64,000 bases of DNA from Bacteroidota bacterium. GTDB taxonomy: Bacteria > Bacteroidota > Bacteroidia > Palsa-965. Shown here piece after piece: positions 8,068 to 17,105 of this stretch (positions are counted from its first letter, which is position 1; each line of letters begins with the position of its first letter). Location: NCBI GenBank assembly GCA_006218065.1, contig VBWE01000016.1:20959-84958 (forward strand). Direction: 5' to 3'. The notes under the pieces were generated by a model that saw only the letters and a list, made by a program, of their open reading frames with translations, did not search any database and was not told the origin of the DNA. The translations under genes were made by a program, and so were the position numbers.

Positions 8068-8598
8068 TCAGAAAGCGACTTTGATACCCAGCCCGGGATC
8101 GAATCCCAGGTACGCGCCGCCCGCCGTGTTCACTTCCACGAAAGGTTTGAGATCAAGACTTACAGCAAACGGGATCGGTTTGATTTTGTATTCGAGGCCG
8201 ATAATACCGTCCACACCGATCCCGAAGTCGTTGCCTGCACGGTAGAAATAATCGTAACGCCTGTCATAATAATAGTTGCGGTAATACACCCAGCCGGTTT
8301 CAGCAGCCACGTGCGCACCGCCGCCGTAATACCAGTTCAGGCCAGGCGCCCCGGCGTTTGCATGACGTTCGTATAAACCGGTAACGCTGAACCCGTACGA
8401 CCATGCGCCGGCGATAACTTCGAACGCATTGCCCGAACCGGTGAAACGTTTAAAGGTCAATCCCGATGTGCCGCCGGCGCGAATGCCAACAGCTGTTTTG
8501 TAATCGGATGATCCCGTACCGTTTGCCGTCTGCGCACCGGCGCAAAAACTGGTCAGCATAATGACAGTGATCCCGGAAAATCGATAGATCGTTTTCAT
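8068..8598 (-). CDS. Small outer-membrane beta-barrel protein
   Basis: 176 residues with a type I signal peptide ending ...CAGAQ (cleavage after about residue 23). The mature sequence alternates polar and hydrophobic residues, is rich in Gly, Tyr and Phe and ends in the aromatic VAF, as in eight-stranded outer-membrane barrels. A tyrosine-rich loop (YYRNYYYDRRYDYFYR, about 105-120) is notable. A strong AGGAGG ribosome-binding site lies 9 bases before the ATG, which is rare in this phylum. No substrate or partner can be named. Confidence 0.7.
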   Translation of the reverse strand: MKTIYRFSGITVIMLTSFCAGAQTANGTGSSDYKTAVGIRAGGTSGLTFKRFTGSGNAFEVIAGAWSYGFSVTGLYERHANAGAPGLNWYYGGGAHVAAETGWVYYRNYYYDRRYDYFYRAGNDFGIGVDGIIGLEYKIKPIPFAVSLDLKPFVEVNTAGGAYLGFDPGLGIKVAF

Positions 8599-8765
8599 GA
8601 TTTGGTCCTCCTCTTTTGGTTTGATTTATAAAAGAGCGGAATCCAATCGCTGTGCCCGAATGCAGTGTATTCAATGTGAGTAATTTACGTTTGAGGCAAG
8701 AAAGGTTTTTTCTCAAAAAGAGAAAGGCGGGATCAAAATGAAATGCGATGCCTGTTCGCAGGCCA

Positions 8766-8799
8766 AAATAAAAACGGAGAACTTTTGGTTCTCCGTTTC
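8766..8799 (-). terminator. Intrinsic terminator
   Basis: An 11-bp stem (8772-8782 with 8788-8798) with a five-base loop, followed on the minus strand by a T-rich run. It lies 22 bases after the stop of the lamin-tail T9SS protein. Confidence 0.85.
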
Positions 8800-8820
8800 A
8801 TGTATGAATTCGTTTTAAAA

Positions 8821-10344
8821 TCAGTTCCTCGTGAAGCGCAGGTTTTGAATACCGGCTTCGCTGTGGATTTGCAGGAAATAAATACCCCGCTCAAGCATAG
8901 TAATATCGATCGTTTTCCCGGAGTCGGGATTACTGATCGTGTTTACGATACGACCGGAAGCATCCATGATCGAAACGAGCGCCGCTTTTTTTCCTTCTCC
9001 GAATGTAACGGTGATTTTGTCAGTAGCCGGGTTCGGGAAAATACGTATGCTGTTGTTTGCAGAAATCACAGCAATGCCGCTGCAAACATCAATATACACA
9101 CTGTCGGTAGCCATGCCCGAGCAGTTGTTCGAATCGGTGTAGAAGTAATTGATCAGCGTCAGTCCCGGTGAAACCTGCGCGGGATCGATCTGGTTTCCGG
9201 TTACCCCGGGGCCGCTCCAGGTGCCGCCGGCAGGACTTCCGCCGCCGAGCGTGAGTACGCCGCCGTTCTGGCAGATCGTATCGGCAAGTGTAAGACTGAG
9301 CGTTACCGAAATCGGTGCCGGTTCGGTTATCGTAGCTGTGGCCGTGGTTGTGCAGCCATTGGCATCGGTTGCGGTCATGGTGTATGTGCCGGCGCTAAGT
9401 CCGCTTGCAACTGTTGTTGTGCCGCCCGAAGGAGTCCACACGATTGTATACGGATTCGTTCCGCCGAAAACAGTGGCGAGCGCAGCACCGTCGCTGCCCC
9501 CGTTACAGGTTACATCGGACGTTGTAACTGCCGCTGATTGTAAAAGGGACGGTTCGGTGATGGTTACACTGACTGTGGTGGTACTGTTGCAATCGTTGGT
9601 GATCGTGCAGGTATATGTACCTGCGGCAAGTCCGCCGGCAGTTGCTGCAGTGCCTCCCGAAGGAGCCCAGCTGTAGGTGAATGTAACTCCGCCGGTTGCC
9701 TGTACAGTTGCGCTGCCGTCGGCGCCGCCGTTGCAGGTAACGTTGACGGACGATACTACCGAACCGGTAACCGAAGGACAGCAGGGCGTCATGGTATGCG
9801 AACCGATGGACGTGAAATCATTCTGCGGAAGAACATTCCATTCCGTTTGGCTTTGTGTCCAGTTTGTTGTTCCCTGCTGGATACCGATCATGCGGACAAG
9901 CGTGAATTCGCTCGTTGCTCCGGTGCCTACGGCCCAGTTGGTTCCCGGATCGACGCCGATGATACCGATTATATCGAGGACCGTATTGGTACTCATGTTT
10001 TTCAGTGTCATGGCATCGTCGCCGTTGAAAAAGGTGATCGTGTGCAGCGTATCCGAAACCGTAAGGATGTTGGAAACCGCAGATGGATTGCCGGCAACAA
10101 AAACCGCACCGGGAGCAAGTGTTCCTACAGGCTGCAGGGAATCGCTCGGCGTCGGGGATCCGTTATTGTAACGATATAGTTTATAGTTAGCGAGATTCAC
10201 CGTTACACTGGTCGGGTTATAAAATTCAATGGCTTTGTTGTTGGACGAGCCTTCCAGGTATTCCGAAAAGAAGAGATCCGTGCACTGTGCCGAAGCGGAC
10301 ATCGCAGTTGCCGCAGAAACGAGGGTGAGTAAGAGTTTTTTCAT
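8821..10344 (-). CDS. Secreted lamin-tail-domain protein with SprB repeats and T9SS sorting domain
   Basis: 507 residues from the ATG at 10344, the start that gives a clean signal peptide (MKKLLLTLVSAATAMSASAQ). Residues 21-185 form a lamin-tail (LTD) domain (LFFSEYLEGSSNNKAIEFYN). Two SprB-type repeats follow (about 195-265 and 275-342, each with NVTCNGG/DVTCNGGSDG and AGTYT motifs), then an Ig-like segment to about 425. A T9SS type A sorting domain (IRIFPNPATDKITV at about 433, ending ...LRFTRN) closes it. It is exported through the outer membrane and probably attached to the surface; the beta modules suggest adhesion. An upstream in-frame extension to 10467 lacks any signal feature. Confidence 0.9.
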   Translation of the reverse strand: MKKLLLTLVSAATAMSASAQCTDLFFSEYLEGSSNNKAIEFYNPTSVTVNLANYKLYRYNNGSPTPSDSLQPVGTLAPGAVFVAGNPSAVSNILTVSDTLHTITFFNGDDAMTLKNMSTNTVLDIIGIIGVDPGTNWAVGTGATSEFTLVRMIGIQQGTTNWTQSQTEWNVLPQNDFTSIGSHTMTPCCPSVTGSVVSSVNVTCNGGADGSATVQATGGVTFTYSWAPSGGTAATAGGLAAGTYTCTITNDCNSTTTVSVTITEPSLLQSAAVTTSDVTCNGGSDGAALATVFGGTNPYTIVWTPSGGTTTVASGLSAGTYTMTATDANGCTTTATATITEPAPISVTLSLTLADTICQNGGVLTLGGGSPAGGTWSGPGVTGNQIDPAQVSPGLTLINYFYTDSNNCSGMATDSVYIDVCSGIAVISANNSIRIFPNPATDKITVTFGEGKKAALVSIMDASGRIVNTISNPDSGKTIDITMLERGIYFLQIHSEAGIQNLRFTRN

Positions 10345-10348
10345 GTGG

Positions 10349-10356
10349 CAAAGGTA
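10349..10356 (-). promoter_or_regulatory. Candidate Bacteroidota -7 box
   Basis: TACCTTTG on the minus strand matches TAnnTTTG. It is only four bases from the ATG at 10344, so transcription would start at or next to the start codon (a leaderless mRNA). Confidence 0.35.
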
Positions 10357-10863
10357 GAGAATACAGGTTAAGTAATCATCATCAGCCGGTAACTGAAAAT
10401 GCGTAAAATGTTGTGTTATTTTCCTGGGTAACTGTAGTGTCTTTTCGTGTGAGAAAAACCGGGCCATGCTTTTTATAGAAATAACCCGGGCGGCGATTTT
10501 CCGACCAAAAGTTATTAACGGATACTGGACTTTTATAAATGCAAATAATAATATTGTTTCATAAATAGTTGATTATAATACATGATTATGTAGTATTTAA
10601 TTTAAGTTAATGATAATTAGTTGATTGCGAATTTTTAGTGAGTCCGAATCCACATTACTGCACGAGAGGGGTGATGAAACGTTGAATATCCCGCATCACC
10701 CGGGCAGAGAAGAACAATAAGTGGCCCCCGATAGTACAGACCCGGACAGGAATCGCATGGATTTCCTGTGGCAGAAATTATTTTCACGACGAGGCAAATC
10801 GTTGTGCTGGTATTGTATTCCCCGTACGCATCACCGGTAAGTATTATTTAAAAAAAGGAGGTT

Positions 10864-10905
10864 ATGGCAAAGAGCGTAGCATGCAGCATTTATCCTCTTT
10901 CATAA
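10864..10905 (+). CDS. Possible 13-residue leader ORF
   Basis: ATG with a strong AAAGGAGG ribosome-binding site two bases upstream encodes 13 residues (MAKSVACSIYPLS). It ends 37 bases before the start of the S74/T9SS gene. Strong Shine-Dalgarno sequences are unusual in Bacteroidota, so it may be a translated leader; there is no protein-level evidence. Confidence 0.3.
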   Translation: MAKSVACSIYPLS

Positions 10906-10942
10906 AGGAGAGGAATGTTAAACCACACAAAAAGCTAAAAAC

Positions 10943-12673
10943 ATGAAAACGAAATCGACCATTATTCCTGTGCTGATTGTTGCGGGAATTATCAGTTTTG
11001 GCACTCTTTCGGGCCAGACTTACGGGAGCGGTCTGGTTACGAATAACTGCGCAACCGTTGCAGGAACAGCCGGTGCGGGAAGTACTTTCTACGGCTGCGG
11101 ATCGGGCAGCGCAATTGTGACTGCCAGCGGAATAAACAATACGTTCATCGGTGGCAGTGCCGGGCTTTCGAATACGTATGCGAGAGAAAATGTCGCTTTG
11201 GGTTTCGAAGCATTGCGCACACAATCCTATGCGAACGGCAACACGGCCTGGAATACTTATAACGTAGCGATCGGGAACCAGGCGTTATATTCAAATCAGC
11301 CGACCTCAAGTACGAACGGTTACCAGAATATCGCTGTCGGTTACCAGGCTGCTTATTCTAATACGACGGGGACTAACAATACGTTCATGGGCCACAAATC
11401 CGGTTATTCCAATACTTCGGGAGACTACGGTTTGTTCCTCGGCGAGTTGAGCGGGTACTCCAATACTACGGGGGACTACAACCATTTTATTGGCGGTGCG
11501 GCCGGCTATTATAATACGACCGGCTACTATAATACATTCACCGGCTATACTTGCGGATATAGAAATTCAACAGGCTATCATAACACGTTCATGGGACACC
11601 AGGCCGGGCACGAGAATACGACGGGGTACTCCAATTCCTATTTTGGACTCAATGCCGGTTATGCGAATACCGTGGGCATTCAGAATACCGCAATCGGTAA
11701 TTTATCGGGTGATTCGTATGCTGCCGATACCAATTGCACGTTCCTGGGATATGGAGCCGATGCAAATGCCACCGGGATGAAAAATTCGACGGCCGTCGGT
11801 TACAATACGATCGCTACGGCCAGCAACCAGGTTCGTCTCGGCGATGGTAATATCACGACGATGTTTTGTATAGGCGCTTACAACGGTACTTCGGCCAGTT
11901 CCACCAACATGGTGGTACTCAATACCGGCCAGATATGCCGCAGCACCTCCTCGGCCAGGTACAAAAAAGATATCGTTGACCTGGAAGTAAAAACGTCGAA
12001 GATTTACGAATTACGTCCGGTATCATATACGTCCACTTCTCCTTATGATAATAATATGCGACAGTTCGGACTCATCGCGGAGGAAGTGGCTAAGACGATT
12101 CCCGAACTTGCCTATTATGCGCGCGAGAAGGATGTAATTCCCGGCAGTACTTCCGAAAAACTGATCCCCGATGCCGTGCAGTATCCTTTGCTTGCCGTGT
12201 TGCTGTTGAAAGAAGTGCAGAAGCACGAGGCCGTGACCAAAGCGCAGCAGGCCGAAATAACCGAAACCAAAAAAGCGATTGAAGCGGCCCGGGAGGAAAA
12301 TGCCGCGATGAAAACGCAGCTTGCACAATTGGATAAAGCGCTGGCGCAATGCTGCCTGAATTACCAGCAAAGCGCTCCCGGCAAAGCGCCTGTTACCGGT
12401 TCGCTGAACGATGCTCCCGCGCTTGAGCAGAACGTGCCGAATCCGTTCCATGAAAATACCATCATCCGGTTTTATCTTCCTGCAACCGCACAAAGCGCCG
12501 TGTTGAAAATCTACTCGCTGGAAGGTAAAGAACTGAAAGCTTTCGGGATTTCACAAACCGGGAACGGTTCGGTCACAATCGAAGGAAACTCGATCGCTGC
12601 CGGCACTTACAACTATATGCTGATCATCGACGGAAAAGTAGTCGACTCTAAAATGATGGTGCTGTCGAAATAA
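10943..12673 (+). CDS. Secreted fibre protein: head repeats, S74 intramolecular chaperone, T9SS domain
   Basis: 576 residues. Signal peptide at 1-24. Residues 55-300 are repeats built on NTTGxYNTFxGxxAGYxN units, like the beta-prism heads of trimeric adhesins. At 333-425 is a peptidase S74 (tail-spike intramolecular chaperone) domain: SSARYKKDIVDL with the catalytic Ser at about 337 and Lys at 341-342, and FGLIAEEVAKTIPEL. A coiled coil (425-470) and a T9SS sorting domain (EQNVPNPFHENTIIRFYL at about 490 to the end) follow. S74 domains trimerise fibres and then cut themselves off; here the cut would also remove the sorting domain. It is probably a trimeric surface fibre. Confidence 0.88.
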   Translation: MKTKSTIIPVLIVAGIISFGTLSGQTYGSGLVTNNCATVAGTAGAGSTFYGCGSGSAIVTASGINNTFIGGSAGLSNTYARENVALGFEALRTQSYANGNTAWNTYNVAIGNQALYSNQPTSSTNGYQNIAVGYQAAYSNTTGTNNTFMGHKSGYSNTSGDYGLFLGELSGYSNTTGDYNHFIGGAAGYYNTTGYYNTFTGYTCGYRNSTGYHNTFMGHQAGHENTTGYSNSYFGLNAGYANTVGIQNTAIGNLSGDSYAADTNCTFLGYGADANATGMKNSTAVGYNTIATASNQVRLGDGNITTMFCIGAYNGTSASSTNMVVLNTGQICRSTSSARYKKDIVDLEVKTSKIYELRPVSYTSTSPYDNNMRQFGLIAEEVAKTIPELAYYAREKDVIPGSTSEKLIPDAVQYPLLAVLLLKEVQKHEAVTKAQQAEITETKKAIEAAREENAAMKTQLAQLDKALAQCCLNYQQSAPGKAPVTGSLNDAPALEQNVPNPFHENTIIRFYLPATAQSAVLKIYSLEGKELKAFGISQTGNGSVTIEGNSIAAGTYNYMLIIDGKVVDSKMMVLSK

Positions 12674-12722
12674 TGTTGCTCAATCACCGGGCGTTGCTTA
12701 TCAGCGAAGTGGACCCCGGGTG

Positions 12723-12763
12723 CAAAAAACGGGGACCTGCTTTTACGGGTTCCCGTTTTTTTG
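12723..12763. terminator. Bidirectional intrinsic terminator
   Basis: An imperfect stem built on AACGGG/CCCGTT is flanked by A-run and T-run on its two sides, between the convergent fibre gene and murQ. It can serve both. Confidence 0.75.
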
Positions 12764-12781
12764 ATCGGCATGGATTAAATA

Positions 12782-13591
12782 TTATTTTCCCCGGTGCGCA
12801 TCCACTGCTTTCCTTACGCTGCCGTATTTTTCGAGTAACTGCTGCGCAGCTTCGTAGCTGAGCCCCGTAGCTTCCATCACCATGCGCGTGCCGCGGTCGA
12901 TCAGTTTGTTGTTGCTCAGCTGCATATCCACCATGCGGTTTCCTTTTACGCGGCCGAGCTGAATCATGACCGTTGTGGAAATCATATTGAGTACTAATTT
13001 CTGCGCAGTTCCCGATTTCATGCGCGTGCTGCCGGTGACGAATTCCGGTCCGACTGCGACAACGACCGGGAATTTTGCCGTCCCTGCAACCGGGCTGCCC
13101 GGGTTACAGGTAATGCAGCCGGTGGCGATGCCTGCCGTATTGCAACGCTCCAGCGCACCCACCACATACGGCGTTGTGCCGGACGCAGCGATGCCGATTA
13201 CGACATCTTTTTCGCTGACGAGGTATTCCTGCAGGTCTTTCCAGCCTTGTTCTTTATCGTCTTCGGCAAATTCCACCGCTTTGCGGATCGCTTTGTCCCC
13301 GCCGGCGATCAGGCCGACCACGAGTCCGTGTTCCACGCCGTAAGTCGGCGGGCATTCGGATGCATCCACGATACCGAGCCGCCCGCTGGTGCCCGCGCCG
13401 AGGTAAAAAAGCCGTCCGCCGTTTTTCATTTTCTCCGTGATCACCTGCGTAAGCGCAACGATCTGCGGCAATGATTTCTCCACGGCGAATGCCACGGTTT
13501 TATCCTCGTTGTTGATGCCGGCGAGCAATTCAGGAATACTGAGCTGCTCCAGGTGATGGTGATTCGATTCCGATTCGGTGATACGTTCCAC
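12782..13591 (-). CDS. murQ: N-acetylmuramic acid 6-phosphate etherase
   Basis: 269 residues, the normal length for MurQ. It cleaves the lactyl ether of MurNAc-6-phosphate to give GlcNAc-6-phosphate and D-lactate in cytoplasmic recycling of cell-wall sugars. The SIS domain is clear: LFYLGAGTSGRLGIVDASECPPTYG (residues about 61-85), the ASGTTPYV phosphosugar loop, and the conserved GSTRMKSGTAQK near 189. The catalytic Glu lies in ASECPP. It begins MERITESESN, as usual for the family. No anmK, PTS or N-acetylglucosamine genes adjoin it, so recycling partners must lie elsewhere. Confidence 0.96.
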   Translation of the reverse strand: MERITESESNHHHLEQLSIPELLAGINNEDKTVAFAVEKSLPQIVALTQVITEKMKNGGRLFYLGAGTSGRLGIVDASECPPTYGVEHGLVVGLIAGGDKAIRKAVEFAEDDKEQGWKDLQEYLVSEKDVVIGIAASGTTPYVVGALERCNTAGIATGCITCNPGSPVAGTAKFPVVVAVGPEFVTGSTRMKSGTAQKLVLNMISTTVMIQLGRVKGNRMVDMQLSNNKLIDRGTRMVMEATGLSYEAAQQLLEKYGSVRKAVDAHRGK

Positions 13592-13636
13592 GGCGGTATT
13601 TTCCGTAAATATAACAAGTAGGGGCGATGTGAATAT

Positions 13637-13669
13637 AAGTAGGGGCGATGCAATGCATCGCCCCTACTT
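13637..13669. repeat. REP-like palindrome (16-bp arms, one-base loop)
   Basis: Arms 13637-13652 and 13654-13669 are exact reverse complements around A13653. An extra partial copy of the arm (AGTAGGGGCGATG) lies at 13617-13629. It sits 9 bases beyond the stop of the T9SS gene at 13678 and is related to the palindrome at 14577-14605. Confidence 0.85.
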
Positions 13670-13677
13670 GTAGTATA

Positions 13678-14412
13678 TCAATGCACCACCATCAACCTTT
13701 GTGTAAATATTTTGTCACCTGCGCGGAGCGTGTAGAAATACACACCTTCGGGAAGAACGGCCGTGCTGAAAAGATAGGTGTATGTTCCCGCCTGCAGTTC
13801 TTCATCCACCAGCGAGGCTACTTCACGGCCCACGGCGTCGAAAACTTTCAGTGACGTTTTCCCGGCCGAAGCCAGCGTAAAATGAAATTTGGTTTCGCCG
13901 GATGCCGGGTTCGGAAAGGCTGCGCCGAGTTTCGTCTCCGATTTTTGTCCCGCGATGCTGATGATGCCGCTGGCCGAAGGCGTGTAATTGATATTTCCCG
14001 AAAGCAAACCGGCGTTGTTGTTCTCGTCACTTTCAGAAATGTCACTGTTCGAATCGACCCAGATACCGAGACGGTACGTTCCCGCAGGAATGCCGGAGGT
14101 ATTGTTGATGTCGATATTCCAGTTGCTGATCGTAATACAATTGCTGCCGGATAAACTGTTCACCGCCGTGGTACCGATGATCCAGTAATTCGTGGTGGCC
14201 TGGTCGTACAGGTACATCGCCACGTCGAACTGGCCTACGCTCACGCCGTCGTTCTCGCAGGCGTCCACCGTAATGCCGGTGATGATGCCGTTGCTTCCCG
14301 GCGGGTTGTACGAATAATTGATTCCCGGGACAAGATCCTGCGCCGAAATCATTCCCGCGATACAGGTAAATGCTGCCGCAAAAAGCGGCCGGAGTAGTTT
14401 TACTTTTCTCAT
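13678..14412 (-). CDS. Secreted CARDB-like T9SS protein
   Basis: 244 residues. Signal peptide ends at ...GMISAQ (about residue 25). The middle (about 30-145) reads as a CARDB-type Ig-like domain, with the characteristic LGIWVDSNSDISESDENNNAG near its end. The last 85 residues are a T9SS sorting domain (GAAFPNPASGETKFHFTL, then AGTYTYLF, LPEGVYFYTLRAGDKIFTQRLMVVH). Small CARDB proteins of this type are surface-exported; the role is unknown. REP-like palindromes lie on both sides. Confidence 0.82.
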   Translation of the reverse strand: MRKVKLLRPLFAAAFTCIAGMISAQDLVPGINYSYNPPGSNGIITGITVDACENDGVSVGQFDVAMYLYDQATTNYWIIGTTAVNSLSGSNCITISNWNIDINNTSGIPAGTYRLGIWVDSNSDISESDENNNAGLLSGNINYTPSASGIISIAGQKSETKLGAAFPNPASGETKFHFTLASAGKTSLKVFDAVGREVASLVDEELQAGTYTYLFSTAVLPEGVYFYTLRAGDKIFTQRLMVVH

Positions 14413-14576
14413 GTTGTTTTTCTTTTTGGTTATGCCGCAAAGAACTTCAACAGTCGTGCCGTGTCAAAAAGACAAACAGGTGCCGAAGGAGTTTGATGAG
14501 AAAAGAAAGTTTTTGTTTTTGTGGAGAAGCGAGCAGGGGCGGGCCGGGTAGAGTGAGTAGTATGAGTTCATACTTC

Positions 14577-14605
14577 GTATGGGCGACGCAGTGCGTCGCC
14601 CATAC
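14577..14605. repeat. REP-like palindrome (14-bp arms, one-base loop)
   Basis: Arms 14577-14590 and 14592-14605 are exact reverse complements around G14591. The core GGGCGACGCA parallels GGGGCGATGCA of the 13637 element. It lies 17 bases beyond the stop of the E1 gene. Confidence 0.85.
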
Positions 14606-14622
14606 ATGTACCTGCTTTAAAC

Positions 14623-17046
14623 TCAGTAAATCCCCGGCCACTTCACCGGATTGGTTTCGTGCATCATGTTGTAAATCGCATCGAAAATATCTTCGGCATT
14701 CGGTTTGCTGAAGTAATCGCCGTCGGAACCGTAAGCGGGGCGGTGTTCTTTGCCGGCGAGCGTAACCGGTTCGCTGTCGAGGAATTTGTATCCGCCCTGT
14801 TCTTCGAGCACTTTGTGCAGCATGAACGCGCTGGCTCCGCCGGGAACGTCTTCGTCCATGAAAACCACGCGGTTCGTTTTCTTCAGCGATTCCACGATGC
14901 TGTGGTTCACGTCGAAAGGAAGCAGCGTCTGTACGTCGATCACTTCCACGGAAATATCGGCTTCCTGCAATTGTTTCGCGGCTTCGATGGCGATGCGCAG
15001 GGATGAGCCGTAGCTCACCAGCGTTACGTCGTTTCCTTCGCGGAGTATTTCGGGAACGCCGAGCGGCATGCAGAATTCGCCCCAGTTGGCGGGAGCGCGT
15101 TCTTTCAGCCGGTAGCTGTTCAGCGGCTCGACCACGATGGCGGGTTCGTCGCTTTTCAAAAGCGTATTGTAAAATCCTGCAGCCTGCGTCATGTTTCGCG
15201 GCACACACACATATATGCCGCGAAGCGCGTGGATGATCATGCCCATCGGCGAGCCGGAATGCCAGATGCCTTCCAGGCGATGTCCGCGCGTGCGGATGAT
15301 CACGGGCGCTTTTTGTCCGCCCATGGTACGCCACTGCAGCGTGGCGAGGTCGTCGCTCATGATCTGCAAAGCGTACAAAACGTAATCGAGGTATTGCAGT
15401 TCAGCGATCGGGCGGAGTCCGCGCATGGCTAGCCCGATCGCCTGGCCGATGATGGTAGCTTCGCGGATGCCGGTATCGAACACGCGGAGCTCGCCGTATT
15501 TTTTCTGCAGTCCTTCCAGTCCCTGGTTCACGCCGCCGATGAACCCGGAGTCTTCACCGAAAATCAAAACTTCCGGGTACTTCGCCAGGATGGCGTCGAA
15601 GTTATCGCGCAGCAGCTCGCGTCCGTCGCATTGTTTTTCTTCGGTGTACTCGGGCGCAACGGGTTTGATGTTCGCTATCGCCTGCGCAGAATGGCTGTAG
15701 AGGTATGAGCTGTAGCGGTGGAAATTACTCGCCGCATTGGTGTTCAGCCAGTCGACCAGTTTCTGCCGGGCGGGAACCTGTTCGGTGCGCACGTACCGCA
15801 AAGCGGATTTGGCAGCGCCGATGATGTCGCGGCGAACAGCGTCGGTAGTGCTGCTGAGCGTGCTGCGGACTTTCGCGATGAAGGCGCTGTTCTGGCTTTG
15901 TGCGGCCAGTTCGTCGAGCAGGGCGAGTACTTCATTCAGCTCGGTTTTCACCGGGATGAGGAAAGCGTCCCAGGCCGCGCGTCTTTCGTTGCGCACAGAT
16001 TCTTTGGCCTGCTTTTCAATTTCGTCCAGTTCTTCCGAAGTCGCTAATCCCGTGTTGCTGATCCATTCGCGCATTTTTTTGATGCAGTCGAAATCGAGTT
16101 CCCACTGTAAACGTTCTTTTGTTTTATAACGTTCGTGCGAACCGGAAGTGGAATGGCCCTGCGGCTGGCTGACTTCTTCCACGTGCACGAGTACAGGAAC
16201 GTGTTCGTCGCGGCAGATGGAAGCGGCTTTTTCGTACGCTTCGACGAGTGCGGGATAATCCCAGCCTTTTACTTTGATGATCTCGAATCCTGTTTTATCC
16301 GCTGTGCGCTGGAACCCGGAAAGAGCTTCGGAAATGCTTTCTTTCGTAGTCTGGTATTTTTTCGGAACGGAGATGCCGTAGCCGTCGTCCCACACGGACA
16401 TAAGCATGGGTACCTGCAGTACGCCGGCGGCATTCATGGTTTCCCAGAATAATCCTTCCGAAGTACTCGCGTCGCCGATGGTGCCAAATGCAATCTCGTT
16501 GCCTTTCCCTGAAAATTTCTGGTAAGGTGCGGCATGCAGGTGTTCGTTCAGCCGGTAGTGTTTGGATGCAAGCGCAAGACCGAGCAGGCGTGGCATCTGC
16601 GAGCCGGTGGGTGAAATGTCGGCGGATGAATTTTTGATTTTCGTGAGGTCCTTCCAGGTCCCGTCGTCGTTCAGGCTGCGCGTGGCGAAATGCCCGTTCA
16701 TCTGCCGTCCGCCGGAGGAAGGTTCCGCATCGAGATCGGTATGTGCATAAAGCTGTGCAAACCACTGGCGAAGCGTAAGTTCACCGATGGCCAGCATAAA
16801 AGTCTGGTCGCGGTAATAACCCGAACGGAAATCACCTGCTTTGAAAACCTTGGCCATCGCCACCTGCGCCACTTCCTTGCCGTCGCCGAAAATGCCGAAT
16901 TTGGCTTTGCCCGTCAGCACTTCCTTGCGCCCGGTGAGGCTGGCCTCGCGGCTTTCGTTCGCGATACGGTAATCGTCCAGCACGATGGCACGGTATTCCT
17001 GCCACTGTTGCGCGGCCGGGCCTTTCATCTCCGCTACATTGCTCAT
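14623..17046 (-). CDS. Fused alpha-beta E1 component of branched-chain 2-oxoacid dehydrogenase
   Basis: 807 residues joining E1-alpha (about 1-390) and E1-beta (about 470-807) in one chain, as is usual in Bacteroidota. It performs thiamine-diphosphate-dependent decarboxylation of branched-chain 2-oxoacids and transfers the acyl group to lipoyl-E2, in valine, leucine and isoleucine breakdown and branched fatty-acid priming. Evidence: the ThDP motif beginning GDASTSEG and ending DDGYGIS (about 206-240), the phosphorylation-loop-like HSTSGSHERYKTKE, and in the beta part LIFGEDSGFIGGVNQGL, GLAMRGLRPIAELQY, and the transketolase C-terminal region (LPFDVNHSIVESLKKTNRVVFMDEDVPGG). E2 and E3 are not nearby. 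A pyruvate specificity cannot be excluded. Confidence 0.93.
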   Translation of the reverse strand: MSNVAEMKGPAAQQWQEYRAIVLDDYRIANESREASLTGRKEVLTGKAKFGIFGDGKEVAQVAMAKVFKAGDFRSGYYRDQTFMLAIGELTLRQWFAQLYAHTDLDAEPSSGGRQMNGHFATRSLNDDGTWKDLTKIKNSSADISPTGSQMPRLLGLALASKHYRLNEHLHAAPYQKFSGKGNEIAFGTIGDASTSEGLFWETMNAAGVLQVPMLMSVWDDGYGISVPKKYQTTKESISEALSGFQRTADKTGFEIIKVKGWDYPALVEAYEKAASICRDEHVPVLVHVEEVSQPQGHSTSGSHERYKTKERLQWELDFDCIKKMREWISNTGLATSEELDEIEKQAKESVRNERRAAWDAFLIPVKTELNEVLALLDELAAQSQNSAFIAKVRSTLSSTTDAVRRDIIGAAKSALRYVRTEQVPARQKLVDWLNTNAASNFHRYSSYLYSHSAQAIANIKPVAPEYTEEKQCDGRELLRDNFDAILAKYPEVLIFGEDSGFIGGVNQGLEGLQKKYGELRVFDTGIREATIIGQAIGLAMRGLRPIAELQYLDYVLYALQIMSDDLATLQWRTMGGQKAPVIIRTRGHRLEGIWHSGSPMGMIIHALRGIYVCVPRNMTQAAGFYNTLLKSDEPAIVVEPLNSYRLKERAPANWGEFCMPLGVPEILREGNDVTLVSYGSSLRIAIEAAKQLQEADISVEVIDVQTLLPFDVNHSIVESLKKTNRVVFMDEDVPGGASAFMLHKVLEEQGGYKFLDSEPVTLAGKEHRPAYGSDGDYFSKPNAEDIFDAIYNMMHETNPVKWPGIY

Positions 17047-17105
17047 AAATAGACTGGTTAAACGTGTGGAAAAAGAATGAGTTCTCCAGCGCTAAAATTA
17101 AGGAT

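Larger units (their letters stand above)
10345..10942. other. Divergent intergenic region, AT-rich
   Basis: 598 bases between divergently transcribed T9SS genes. It contains a TACCTTTG -7 box for the minus gene (10349-10356), a markedly AT-rich stretch (about 10510-10640), an 8-bp hairpin (10669-10676 with 10694-10701) and a short ORF with a strong ribosome-binding site (10864-10905). No longer gene is supported. Confidence 0.7.

Noticed and set aside
11330..11650. Regularly spaced repeats resembling a CRISPR array
   Set aside because: The repeats are in frame, encode NTTG-type fibre units and lack constant repeat length and unique spacers.
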